Below the pieces are notes generated by a model. It saw only the letters and a program-made list of their open reading frames with translations, had not been told where the DNA came from and did not search any database. Below are positions 1 to 6,917 of a stretch of DNA of 14,036 nt, piece after piece; within the stretch, counting starts at the first letter, position 1; each line of letters begins with the position of its first letter. Both the position numbers and the translations under genes were made by a program. Source of the stretch: a gamma proteobacterium symbiont of Bathyaustriella thionipta (lineage in GTDB: Bacteria > Pseudomonadota > Gammaproteobacteria > Chromatiales > Chromatiaceae); assembly GCA_025656895.1 (NCBI GenBank), contig JAHXHF010000270.1:1-14036 (forward strand), given 5' to 3'.

Positions 1-125
1 ATTTATAAGTTATTTCTATCGGTAGCATGAGCATGCTTATGAATGGTTTTTGCCAAACAAGATTCTTAAAAAAACAGTGAAACTTCAGGTTATAAACTCC
101 CTACTATTATACTAAATTATGTCTG
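1..125. other. AT-rich gene-free stretch downstream of the CRISPR-Cas operon
   Basis: By hand count this stretch is about 30% GC (37 of 125), well below the adjoining cas genes. I see no open reading frame and no repeat unit. It begins just past the stop codon of the last minus-strand Cas7 gene. Two readings fit: an AT-rich CRISPR leader running towards an array beyond the left edge, or the edge of an inserted element. A TATAAT on the minus strand at 106-111 favours the leader reading slightly. The sequence stops too early to decide. Confidence 0.5.
106..111 (-). promoter_or_regulatory. candidate -10 box (TATAAT) pointing off the left edge
   Basis: Read on the minus strand, these bases are a perfect TATAAT inside AT-rich DNA. 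The hexamer 17 nt upstream (GGACTT) is a poor -35. If real, the promoter would transcribe leftwards out of the window, as a leader promoter of a CRISPR array would. Perfect TATAAT strings are common by chance in AT-rich DNA, so this is weak. Confidence 0.25.
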
Positions 126-140
126 TTAAGTCCGACAGAC
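121..140. repeat. inverted repeat over the stop codon of the last Cas7 gene
   Basis: GTCTGT (121-126) and ACAGAC (135-140) are perfect 6-nt arms around an 8-nt loop. The TAA stop of the minus-strand Cas7 gene (126-128) lies at the edge of the left arm and the loop. No T run follows on the minus strand, so it is not a classical intrinsic terminator. It could be a weak transcript-end hairpin or the end of an inserted element. Confidence 0.4.
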
Positions 141-797
141 TCCTAGAAAGGCATCACGTGACTGCGGGTTTTTCATATCAAACTGCTGCTGATGCAGACT
201 GACAAGCTTCATGCGCCCCAGACCGGCACGGGTGGCACCCCCCAGCCGAAAGCCGGGGTGGATCAGGAGTGCCAATAATTGCCGCCACAGTACGTCATCT
301 TCTTCAGGCTTTGCCCACAAACGTATTTCCAGCGCAAAGCGATGCCCTGCCGGCAATACGGCACGGTCAAACTTGCCACTATCCAGAGCCGCGCCCTTGT
401 GCCCCAGGCGTACCCTGTCGCGATACACCGGTGTATCCATTTGCTGTAATACACTGGCATATAAAGGGTCTTGCAGATATTGCTTATCTAAAATCAGGCC
501 TTCAGCCGCATTTCCCTTGCTGTTAAGCAGTACGCCCCAGGAAATACTCAGAGGCGAGGCTGCGCCTTCGCTTCCGGCTTGAAAACCGAATAAGCTGTTT
601 TCATCGGCTTGCCCGTATTCATCTCGCCACAAATGGCGTAACACACCTGCCAGGGAAGAACCCGGAATGGCCGGCAGGTTGTTGGCGTCTCGTACCAGTG
701 CCGTATCGAATACCCCGTCCGGGCTGCCGGAATTGATCGATAATGCGGTGTCAGCTTCCAGTACCAGCCGTGCTATGTAAAGTCTGCTTTGCTGCAT
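126..797 (-). CDS. Csm3-like Cas7 RAMP protein (second Cas7 of the type III operon)
   Basis: A 223-aa RAMP-fold protein, predicted to be a backbone subunit that holds crRNA and cuts target RNA in the type III complex. The N-terminal part has the Cas7/Csm3 signature: an aspartate at D31 in GVFDTALVRD, at the place of the catalytic aspartate of Csm3, then LPAIPGSSLAG at about 41-51. The glycine-rich RAMP loop LGGATRAGLG lies at about 185-194. I chose ATG at 795-797 because AGGAGG sits 8 nt upstream; the TTG at 801-803 is only 2 nt from that site. The start lies 2 nt after the stop of the csx10 C-terminal part, so coupling is likely. Length fits the Csm3 group (roughly 200-250 aa). The C-terminal tail ends abruptly next to AT-rich DNA, so truncation of a longer RAMP protein is possible. 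Product class is secure; exact family name is not. Confidence 0.85.
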   Translation of the reverse strand: MQQSRLYIARLVLEADTALSINSGSPDGVFDTALVRDANNLPAIPGSSLAGVLRHLWRDEYGQADENSLFGFQAGSEGAASPLSISWGVLLNSKGNAAEGLILDKQYLQDPLYASVLQQMDTPVYRDRVRLGHKGAALDSGKFDRAVLPAGHRFALEIRLWAKPEEDDVLWRQLLALLIHPGFRLGGATRAGLGRMKLVSLHQQQFDMKNPQSRDAFLGVCRT

Positions 798-799
798 GA

Positions 800-1744
800 T
801 CAAACCCTCCTCTTTTCAATATCGTCCTGCAGATGACGAGACAGTACACGGATTTTATGGATATAGATCCTGTCAGCTTCATCTTTTGGCTTTAGTTGTT
901 CCCGCAAAAAACTGGCCAGATTCTTCCATTCTTCACGCCCGTCTTCGGGTGGAATTTCTATCAACCAACCCTCACCCTTAGGCTTGATCACCGCAGCGTC
1001 ACCCTCAAACAGTTTTTGCTGTAGTGCTTGCGATGAATGGGCATTTTTAGCCGCATGCATCACCGTTCCCCATTGAGACTTTGAAGGACCATAGGGTAAT
1101 GCCGGGGCAACACCCGCAAAATGGCGGGCACGTTTGATGGCCGCAGCAATGGATTCGGCCAATCTTCTGGCTTCTTCTTCAGCCTGTTCTTTCCAGTCAG
1201 TCCGGCGGGATTGGAGCCAGGCTATCAGCGGGTCATCCGGCTTGCCAGGGCTCACGGCCGTGTCAGGACGATTTGTTGACTTGAATGACGGATGTTCATC
1301 CGCCAACATCGGCGGATTGACCCATACTCTGCCTAGCCCGGCTTCGCGATAGAGACCCAGTCCCTGGTGTAAACGGGATATCATTTCTACACTTAAGGCT
1401 GTTTTTAAATTCAGATGTATCACGCTGCCCGCCGTTAATACCTGCCGCTCACGATCAAAGCCATGCCGTGCGGCATTCCAGGGTGAGTAGCGGCGTGTGC
1501 GAACAAAGGTTTTGTCCCAGGCCACGGCTGCGTCGGGAATACCCAGCGTATCGCCATTAGGCTCAATACTCATCCGGCCCTGACTGTCGATAAGTGCAAC
1601 ATCGGACAGCAACCAGAGTGTTAAAGCCTCATTGGAAATGCTGCCGGGTGACGGCCTGTCCAGTTCCATCGTTCTAATTCTGACACGACCATATTCTGCC
1701 GAGCGCGAACGACCAAGCAAGACTTCACCCTGTAGTGTGCTCAC
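800..1744 (-). CDS. csx10: Csx10-type Cas5, C-terminal part (after an in-frame stop), with helical tail
   Basis: A 314-codon open frame that reads as the second part of a Csx10-like Cas5, the subunit that binds the crRNA 5' end in type III-D complexes. It begins with LLGRSRSAEYGRV (9-21), a block typical of Csx10, and has a glycine-rich loop GLGLYREAGLGRV at about 128-140. Residues from about 172 on form a charged, mostly helical extension (LIAWLQSRR, then an SQWG block at 223-226). This may be a fused Cas11-like small subunit, which would explain why no separate one is present; this is inference. The only start is GTG at 1742-1744, with no Shine-Dalgarno sequence, unlike its neighbours. It shares its frame with the upstream part, separated by TAA plus two codons, so it is probably a broken csx10 or depends on readthrough or reinitiation. 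Confidence 0.75.
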   Translation of the reverse strand: MSTLQGEVLLGRSRSAEYGRVRIRTMELDRPSPGSISNEALTLWLLSDVALIDSQGRMSIEPNGDTLGIPDAAVAWDKTFVRTRRYSPWNAARHGFDRERQVLTAGSVIHLNLKTALSVEMISRLHQGLGLYREAGLGRVWVNPPMLADEHPSFKSTNRPDTAVSPGKPDDPLIAWLQSRRTDWKEQAEEEARRLAESIAAAIKRARHFAGVAPALPYGPSKSQWGTVMHAAKNAHSSQALQQKLFEGDAAVIKPKGEGWLIEIPPEDGREEWKNLASFLREQLKPKDEADRIYIHKIRVLSRHLQDDIEKRRV

Positions 1745-1753
1745 TATTTGTTA
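1745..1753 (-). other. single in-frame TAA splitting csx10
   Basis: On the minus strand the frame runs GTT TTT TAA CAA ATA GTG, and the GTG is the first codon of the downstream part. Both halves therefore share one frame, and a single base change at the TAA would restore a 498-codon Csx10. The stop follows a run of six T, but an indel error cannot explain it because no frame change is involved. The following CAA resembles the CARYYA-type 3' contexts known to make stop codons leaky, although the next codon ATA does not fit that consensus. Confidence 0.8.
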
Positions 1754-2296
1754 AAAAACAGCTGAATCAAAGCCATCATCGGCTTCTAAAAAGCTAACAA
1801 AGCGCTGCCCCTTGTGCAGAGCATCGTAACCAAATAACTGCCCCTCTGAAGCGCGGCCTGTTTGTGAGTCAATGGCCGTTTTCATGTGCAAGGAATGGTT
1901 TGGCCGACTCCATTGCCCATTTTCATGCACAAAACCTGAGCGCAGCTGTTTTGCCTGGCGGTTGTTGCCGACTTGCGATCCCTTGAATATCTGGTTTTCC
2001 TGTAAGCGTCCGTCTTCTGCGGGCTTTTCATTCTTCGCATGATGCCAAACATAGGGCATGGGCCAGCCGACACTGTTGCCGTTCCACGGCAGACCATTGC
2101 CAAAACGCAACTGCCCGGAGTGGAAAGCTGCAAATGCCGTTTCTATATTCAGGCCGCTGTATAACTCTGCTGCAACCGCACCCAGCAAAGCACTTCCCGG
2201 AATATAATCCAGCGATTCATGCGCGCCTTCCGTTGCAGAACGTGCACTGAACACGCAATCATCCAGTAAATCTATCAGTAGGGCCTGCTGCTTCAT
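1751..2296 (-). CDS. csx10: Csx10-type Cas5, N-terminal part (ends at an in-frame stop)
   Basis: A 181-aa product matching the first RAMP half of Csx10. It opens with a hydrophobic strand (ALLIDLLDDCVFS, 5-17), then ATEGAHESLDYIPGSALLGA (21-40), in which the SLDYIPGS block is typical of Csx10 N-termini. It ends at LFGYDALHKGQRFVSFL, a strand that should lead into the helix and the LGRSRSAEYG block now found downstream of the stop. On its own it is about half the size of a complete Csx10 and lacks the glycine-rich loop. The start ATG overlaps the stop of the upstream Cas7 gene by 4 nt (ATGA) and has AGGAG 8-9 nt upstream, so initiation looks normal. I read it as the 5' part of an interrupted gene; a genuinely two-part Cas5 cannot be excluded. 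Confidence 0.75.
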   Translation of the reverse strand: MKQQALLIDLLDDCVFSARSATEGAHESLDYIPGSALLGAVAAELYSGLNIETAFAAFHSGQLRFGNGLPWNGNSVGWPMPYVWHHAKNEKPAEDGRLQENQIFKGSQVGNNRQAKQLRSGFVHENGQWSRPNHSLHMKTAIDSQTGRASEGQLFGYDALHKGQRFVSFLEADDGFDSAVF

Positions 2297-2895
2297 GATT
2301 CGATCTCCTGCAAATGCAATTCAGCGCGCCCCAGCCCACGTGTGCGATGAGCGCCTACAGCATGGATCAGCGGCAACACTTTTGCTATTTTCTGCTGCCA
2401 GTTTTTCGGGGCCTGCTGACCCGCTACCAAACTGATGGTTGCTGACAGCGCCAGTGGTACCGTCACTTCTATTCCTCGCAGGCTTTTGTCTTCAGCTACA
2501 CCTGTTTCATGATTGATCGCTGTCATATACAGGCTTTGATAGAGGTGGGTGCGTAAATCCCGGCCTGATTCACTGACCAACCATGCCATTACATCCTCTG
2601 GCAAGGTGGCATCACTGACGCGCAAACAGCTCGATGAGGGAGGCGCAGCATCAATCGTGCGATTTTCGGTTGCCTCACCAAACAGCCGTTCCGCCAGGCC
2701 GGAATAGTTATCCCATTCCCAGTCAGCGGCCCGCATGAGTGCATCACGCAGTAAACCTTTGATGTGCCGACCAGGCAGTACCGGCAGACCCTGGCTATCC
2801 TGGTGGACGACCGCATCCAGTACCGCTCCCGATCCGCGCCCACTACCCGCATGCCAGTAGCTTTTTATATTGATAAGTAATACAGCGCTCTTCAT
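2293..2895 (-). CDS. Csm3-like Cas7 RAMP protein (first Cas7 of the type III operon)
   Basis: A 200-aa RAMP protein of the Csm3/Cas7 group, a predicted crRNA-binding backbone subunit with target-RNA cleavage activity. The N-terminus has a short strand, then WHAGSGRGSG (14-23), D27 in VLDAVV at the position of the catalytic aspartate of Csm3, and LPVLPGRHIKGLLRDA (37-52), the conserved PGxxxKGxxR block. The glycine-rich loop HRTRGLGRAEL lies at about 183-193 near the C-terminus. Its ATG overlaps the cas10 stop by 4 nt (ATGA), and its own stop overlaps the ATG of csx10 in the same way, so it should be translated in step with both. Length is normal for the group. It differs in sequence from the other Cas7 of the operon, so the two are not a recent duplication. 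Confidence 0.88.
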   Translation of the reverse strand: MKSAVLLINIKSYWHAGSGRGSGAVLDAVVHQDSQGLPVLPGRHIKGLLRDALMRAADWEWDNYSGLAERLFGEATENRTIDAAPPSSSCLRVSDATLPEDVMAWLVSESGRDLRTHLYQSLYMTAINHETGVAEDKSLRGIEVTVPLALSATISLVAGQQAPKNWQQKIAKVLPLIHAVGAHRTRGLGRAELHLQEIES

Positions 2896-4511
2896 TCGCC
2901 TTGCTCCCCTTTATCACTAACCACCCTGCTTGTACCTGTTCCAACTGCAGCTACGCTGACCAGTGCCAGGGCGTCGGCCAGCGGACTGCAACTGATTCCC
3001 TGTGCATCGGCCTGACTGTACGGCAAATCATTTTTGCTTGATGAGATCAGCTTCTGCAACCCATCGTTATATTTCTTTAACAATCCAGACTTGTTTTCCT
3101 TCATCAATCGACGCCAACGGCGATAACGTCGGCGGGCTTCATCTTCCGATTGACCTATCAATGTCAGCAACTGGCGTGTGGGACCGTGCGCCATATCTTC
3201 ATGCGCAAGCAACTCAGCCAGCTCCAGCAGATGCTGCATGTTGGGCAACTGCTCGTGCGGCTCAATGGCATAAGTACCCAGGGTATCGATATAACTTGTA
3301 TTTTTGCCCTTGTGGCTTAATCGGGTTTCCCGTATTTGGTCGTAACTGTCTACCAGACTTGTAGTAACACGTTGAAATACCAGTGTTGCGGGTGGATGCT
3401 GCATATCCAGTTGTTTGGCTGTGGCTTTTCCCTCCGCCATCATTTGCTCACATAAATTGATTGCCATGTAAAAAGGCTGACTGGCACGCATGAATACCAC
3501 GCCAAACCCAAGGGTGAGACGTTCGGGTAAACCTTCAATGGCCAGTTCCCCAAGTCGCTTACCGCTCTCTTCTTCAAATGCACGGGAAAATACCTGGATA
3601 TACGCCAGTGCCAAATCTGCTCTTACCAGAATGGTTATGTCGTCACCCCCCAATAACAGGGGTCTGGCCGGTAGGCATTGGCCCTCTTTACGCCGCGGCA
3701 ATAGTACTTCCTGTGTCGCAGCGCGTGCAGCAGCCTGGGTGCTGGCTTCTATCATGTTAGACACACCCTGATAAAATTCAATAAACTTATCTGGAGCCTG
3801 TTTGACTGCTTTCTGCACTTCCATCAATACCTGCCCGAGGCCGTTGCCATCGGCATGGATCAGGGCAATGGTATGGTCATCACCATTAAAGGGAAAATGC
3901 CCTCGCCCGTCTTCGTTATCCGAATCAAGATCGGTAGGCCAGTCATGCCATCTTAATTGTGCGGATTCGGGTGAAAAGCGCTTCCAGAATTCTGCTTTGG
4001 CAAGATCAGAAAATACCTTGCGACGGACACCAGAGGCATCCAGCCATTCTGATTTTTTTCTGGTATATTTTTCTGCAGCCAGACCGGTGCGTCCTACTCG
4101 GTGCGCTACAGGCGCTGCGAATGGTAGTTGCTGTCTCAAGCGCCCCGCATCTGCCTGCAAATTCTTCCGGGCCGATGTGAAAGCGGTTGTATAATCACCC
4201 CCTTGGCCTCGCCCCAAACTATAGGACAGGCCAGGCGCCCATTGCTGGATGGCCAGCGTCCATAAGCCGAGCAATTTATCCAAAACGGTTTTATCCATAC
4301 AGAACGCATAAAACGCGCCACCAGCCCGACGTGAAAACTCAATATCCTGACTTATTTCAGCTGCGCACAAAACACTGTCAAGCAGATTGTTCTTAATATT
4401 CTGATTGGTTAATTGATCCAATAATTCACTGCCAGCTATCATGTCACGCAGTTTGCCACTGGCAAACAGATACGTTTGTATCGAATTGAGTTCAAATAAA
4501 AGTGAATACAT
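2892..4511 (-). CDS. cas10: Cas10, type III CRISPR large subunit, HD-less, GGDD cyclase
   Basis: The 539-aa large subunit of the type III effector complex. It should convert ATP to cyclic oligoadenylate when the complex binds target RNA. The N-terminus (LFELNSIQTYLFASGKLRDM, 5-24) is the first Palm-like domain as seen in Cmr2-type Cas10. HADGNGLGQV opens the second Palm domain, and LLLGGDDI carries the GGDD active site at 288-291, so the cyclase looks intact. No N-terminal HD nuclease domain is present: the protein starts directly with Palm 1, and it is shorter than HD-containing Cas10 proteins (usually about 700 aa or more). Single-stranded DNA cleavage is therefore not expected. I chose ATG 4509-4511 because AAGGAG sits 5 nt upstream; a further ATG 15 codons upstream has no such site. 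The 3' end overlaps the next gene by 4 nt. A 166-bp gap separates it from the upstream CARF gene, so it may have its own promoter. Confidence 0.93.
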   Translation of the reverse strand: MYSLLFELNSIQTYLFASGKLRDMIAGSELLDQLTNQNIKNNLLDSVLCAAEISQDIEFSRRAGGAFYAFCMDKTVLDKLLGLWTLAIQQWAPGLSYSLGRGQGGDYTTAFTSARKNLQADAGRLRQQLPFAAPVAHRVGRTGLAAEKYTRKKSEWLDASGVRRKVFSDLAKAEFWKRFSPESAQLRWHDWPTDLDSDNEDGRGHFPFNGDDHTIALIHADGNGLGQVLMEVQKAVKQAPDKFIEFYQGVSNMIEASTQAAARAATQEVLLPRRKEGQCLPARPLLLGGDDITILVRADLALAYIQVFSRAFEEESGKRLGELAIEGLPERLTLGFGVVFMRASQPFYMAINLCEQMMAEGKATAKQLDMQHPPATLVFQRVTTSLVDSYDQIRETRLSHKGKNTSYIDTLGTYAIEPHEQLPNMQHLLELAELLAHEDMAHGPTRQLLTLIGQSEDEARRRYRRWRRLMKENKSGLLKKYNDGLQKLISSSKNDLPYSQADAQGISCSPLADALALVSVAAVGTGTSRVVSDKGEQGE

Positions 4512-4677
4512 GCTTACTCCTTGCTGTTCTTTTTTTGCTTCGGTATTCTTATGCACTGGCCTGTCGGCAATTCAAGGCAGGTATGGGCTACCGGGTTGCT
4601 GATATTTATGACCCTTTAGTGATAGTAATTGATTATTTCAGAATTTTCCTGCACCCACAGAGCTGGCAATCCTGCCA
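4512..4677 (-). promoter_or_regulatory. cas10 upstream region with candidate promoter and operator
   Basis: This is the only sizeable gap inside the cas operon. It holds the inverted repeat TGGCA-ATCC-TGCCA (4664-4677) directly after the CARF gene stop. An AATAAT (-10-like, 4632-4637, minus strand) lies about 36 nt from the centre of that repeat, and AAGGAG before cas10 sits at 4517-4522. No good -35 is visible. A separately regulated promoter for cas10 and the genes after it is plausible but unproven. Confidence 0.35.
4664..4677. repeat. palindrome copy C (13/14 match to the cas6 upstream palindrome core)
   Basis: TGGCAATCCTGCCA has 5-nt arms TGGCA/TGCCA. Read on the minus strand it is TGGCAGGATTGCCA, which differs at one base from the core of the palindrome at 6918-6935. 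It lies right after the stop of the CARF gene and before the cas10 gap. It is a candidate binding site for a dimeric regulator. Confidence 0.45.
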
Positions 4678-5817
4678 TCAGTTCCTTATATGAATATGTT
4701 GCGGTTCGACCCCCTGAAGCGTGTGGCGTTTGTGGTTGTTTTTGCCACTGGAGCTGACTGCAAATTTTTTTGCCAAAGGTTCTCCCAGCACTTTTCCCAG
4801 AGTAGATTTAATTTTTGAAAAATGCGATTCGAGTTGATTGGCCTCCATGCCATGATTGCGTTCAATGGCGGCCTCCATCCCTTCGTAACCTCCGCTAAAT
4901 TCACCATACAGGCGGGCATACCAGCTTAACAGCTCTTTTCCATTGGTCTTTTCTTCCCGTATTTGTATGAACTGATCCTGCTGGCGTTTTTCGGCTATCC
5001 AGCAATAAACGGTCATTTGCATGGGCGGCAGGTTGACTCGGTCACCCGAGCAGGTCAATGATTTTTCGGCAGGATCAATCACTACTTCCGGGGTATTGAA
5101 TATCCGGGCGGCTGTAGTGACGGCCTGGTTGTAGCTGGTTTTGTCTTTCAGTAACTGTTCACCCAGTGAGGGACGCAGTGGCACAAAGGGTATTTCCGCC
5201 AGCGTGATGCGCGCGTCTTTGCTGTCCAGCGGTTTGTTGGCGCGCGTATAGATTACCTGGCTGGCCGGCGTGGGATAGAAAAAATCGGCGCAGGATTCAT
5301 AGTGTTCGGAGACCAGTACATGCGATAGCCGGTCTTGCGGCCGGCCGAACAGGGACAGTGAGTATCCCGCAAAGAAGCCCATGGTTTTGCGCCCGCCGGC
5401 CAGTGATACATGCAGGGCGGAGTTTTCATCGGCGGTTAAGCTGCGCACCTGTTCGCTGATAAAATCGGCGGCCGCGCGGTTTTCTGCGGGGCTGCGTATA
5501 TCACTGAGAGCTTGCCCGTTACCATCCGTGAGCACATGAATCTGTGCTTCGCTAAAGGTAATGGGCGGCAGTTTGTAGTCAGCCCGCAAACGATGAAACC
5601 AGCCGGGCTGCCTGCTGATCAGTTCCAGCCGTACCCGTTCGGCGCCTTCCTGCGTTGTGATGACATGTACCCGGGTGGGAATAAAGGGGGTTTGCGCGTG
5701 TATCAAACCATACAGGGTTTCGGTAACAATCTGTGGCGACAGTCCGGTTACCGCCAGCAGAATACGCTGGTCATAGTTTTGCGGTGGTTTGTGCGCGGTG
5801 CTGGTTGGCTGTTTCAT
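4678..5817 (-). CDS. CARF-domain protein, Cas_NE0113 family (Csm6/ring-nuclease-labelled)
   Basis: A 379-aa CRISPR-associated protein of the Cas_NE0113 family, expected to bind cyclic oligoadenylate made by Cas10. The N-terminal CARF-like domain opens with ILLAVTGLSPQIVTETLYGL (19-38), the hallmark of this family. It continues with a second block HVSLAGGRKTMGFFAGYSL (136-154), where S-x-AGG-x-K is the usual CARF ligand loop. Databases label the family a ring nuclease or Csm6. I see no HEPN motif (R-x4-6-H) in the C-terminal half, so it should not be a canonical Csm6 RNase. Instead, residues from about 270 have a pattern like a winged helix: VNLPPMQMTVYCWIAE, then a helix LESHFSKIKSTLGKVLG, then strand-like segments. 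That suggests a transcription factor role, by eye only. The ATG overlaps the cas6 stop by 4 nt (ATGA), indicating coupling. Confidence 0.85.
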   Translation of the reverse strand: MKQPTSTAHKPPQNYDQRILLAVTGLSPQIVTETLYGLIHAQTPFIPTRVHVITTQEGAERVRLELISRQPGWFHRLRADYKLPPITFSEAQIHVLTDGNGQALSDIRSPAENRAAADFISEQVRSLTADENSALHVSLAGGRKTMGFFAGYSLSLFGRPQDRLSHVLVSEHYESCADFFYPTPASQVIYTRANKPLDSKDARITLAEIPFVPLRPSLGEQLLKDKTSYNQAVTTAARIFNTPEVVIDPAEKSLTCSGDRVNLPPMQMTVYCWIAEKRQQDQFIQIREEKTNGKELLSWYARLYGEFSGGYEGMEAAIERNHGMEANQLESHFSKIKSTLGKVLGEPLAKKFAVSSSGKNNHKRHTLQGVEPQHIHIRN

Positions 5818-6857
5818 GCGGATGCAGTTTGCCCTTTTTTTGCGGTTTTGTCGGTTTTGGCAAGATTGCCGTTCAGTTCATAAGCGCCCAGTCCCATGGA
5901 TGAGGATTTACCCAGATGCAGCCATTGCCACAGCCATAACAGCTGCATCCAGGGCTGTAGCGCCCGCGGCTGAAAATCAATGTGACCGATGATGCCGCCC
6001 ATTTGCATTTTGCTTTTCTGGCGGGATGAATAACGTGTCCATTCATGCCATTGCAGTCGGCTTTCGGTGGCTTGCGGCGGCTTTTGTTGTGCCAGCAATT
6101 CACGCCAGCTGATGGATGGCTCTGCATGGCCGTAGTGTGCATTCATTTCTGCCAGCCTGCGCGCCAGACTGTTAAACAGATGTTGACTGTCAAAGGTGTT
6201 CGGGTTGAGAAAATGCCCATGATGCTTGACGCGCAAGGGTGTGGTCAGAGTGATGCGGCTGGCAGTGGCTGGTGACGGGATGGTTGCGCCTGTTGTCGCG
6301 GGTAAGTCTGTTACCTGACCTCCCTGGCTGTACACCGTTTCCCAGCCAAGGCTGTCAATGGTGGCCGCTTTCACTTTTGTGACATCAAAGCGCGCCTTGT
6401 CACGCCCTATACCCAGTTCTCCGGCCAGATAGAAGGCGTGGATCAGATAGGGCAGATAGTCATTGGCTTTACCGATTAAACGTATTTCAAGACACAGGCT
6501 GTCGCCTTTTGAATAAGACTGGCGGTCCTGCAGGCCCAGATGCAGGATATAGGGTGGCGGGATGTGATCCGGCCCTTTACCGGCATTGCGACCACCGGCG
6601 AGCGATTCAAAAATAAAGGCATGCGCGCAACCGCCGGCCAGCAGGCAATGAGCACATTCGGTATCCCGCATGACACAGACCGCGCGGCGCAAACCATGCC
6701 CCAGCAGTCCGCGCCAGCTTGAGCCGGTATAAGCCGGCAGTTGCGCGGCATCACGCAGGGTAAACTGAAATTGATATCGCCGGATACGCGGGAACTGCCT
6801 GCAGAAAGCACTGCCCGGATTTTCTTCTGTGTGTTGCGGCAAAATTGAATCAGTCAT
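5814..6857 (-). CDS. cas6: Cas6, pre-crRNA processing endoribonuclease
   Basis: A 347-aa Cas6-like RAMP protein, the first gene of the operon, that should cut the CRISPR transcript within repeats to release crRNA. The N-terminal part has RIRRYQFQFTL (25-35), then LPAYTGSSWRGLLGHGLRR (40-58), the Cas6 pattern for this large-protein group. A cysteine cluster C68-x2-C71-x5-C77 follows and ends in FIFES, also typical. The glycine-rich RAMP loop (LGKSSSMGLGAYEL) lies near the C-terminus. I could not assign the catalytic histidine. I chose ATG 6855-6857; a GTG at 6888-6890 extends the frame by 11 codons but would lie upstream of the transcription start predicted from the nearby TATAGT. Neither start has a clear Shine-Dalgarno sequence. 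Its stop overlaps the CARF gene start. Confidence 0.85.
   Translation of the reverse strand: MTDSILPQHTEENPGSAFCRQFPRIRRYQFQFTLRDAAQLPAYTGSSWRGLLGHGLRRAVCVMRDTECAHCLLAGGCAHAFIFESLAGGRNAGKGPDHIPPPYILHLGLQDRQSYSKGDSLCLEIRLIGKANDYLPYLIHAFYLAGELGIGRDKARFDVTKVKAATIDSLGWETVYSQGGQVTDLPATTGATIPSPATASRITLTTPLRVKHHGHFLNPNTFDSQHLFNSLARRLAEMNAHYGHAEPSISWRELLAQQKPPQATESRLQWHEWTRYSSRQKSKMQMGGIIGHIDFQPRALQPWMQLLWLWQWLHLGKSSSMGLGAYELNGNLAKTDKTAKKGQTASA
5856..5870. repeat. palindrome copy B, 15-nt exact match inside the cas6 3' end
   Basis: TTTGGCAAGATTGCC here is identical to the first 15 nt of the palindrome at 6918-6935, in the same orientation. It lies in cas6 codons near the C-terminus (residues G-N-L-A-K), about 40 nt before the CARF gene start. 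The right flank is not palindromic beyond GGCAA-GA-TTGCC. No -10 box follows it. One exact 15-mer repeat in 14 kb is not very improbable by chance, so a role is uncertain. Confidence 0.4.
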
Positions 6858-6917
6858 GCTGGTAGCTGGTGTGTAAATGAATACCCGCACTATACCGGCC
6901 TGTGGACAGAAAACCAG

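Noticed and set aside
50..57. TTGCCAAA half-site in the left AT-rich stretch
   Set aside because: Only one 8-nt arm is present with no matching partner, which is expected by chance.
1745..1760. Programmed frameshift at the T6 run in csx10
   Set aside because: Both parts are in the same frame, so slippage by one base would move translation out of the downstream frame, not into it.
3940..3955. His-Asp pair in Cas10 (WHDW) as an HD nuclease motif
   Set aside because: It lies at about residue 187, between the Palm domains, without the other HD-domain motifs; true Cas10 HD domains are N-terminal.
3996..4010. Further palindrome half-site (TTTGGCAAGATCAGA) in cas10
   Set aside because: Only the left arm matches and it lies in coding sequence, so it is best explained by codon use.
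4502..4693. Short plus-strand frame (63 codons) across the cas10 upstream gap
   Set aside because: It has no Shine-Dalgarno sequence and overlaps the cas10 ribosome site and the palindrome; a hydrophobic start alone is not enough support.
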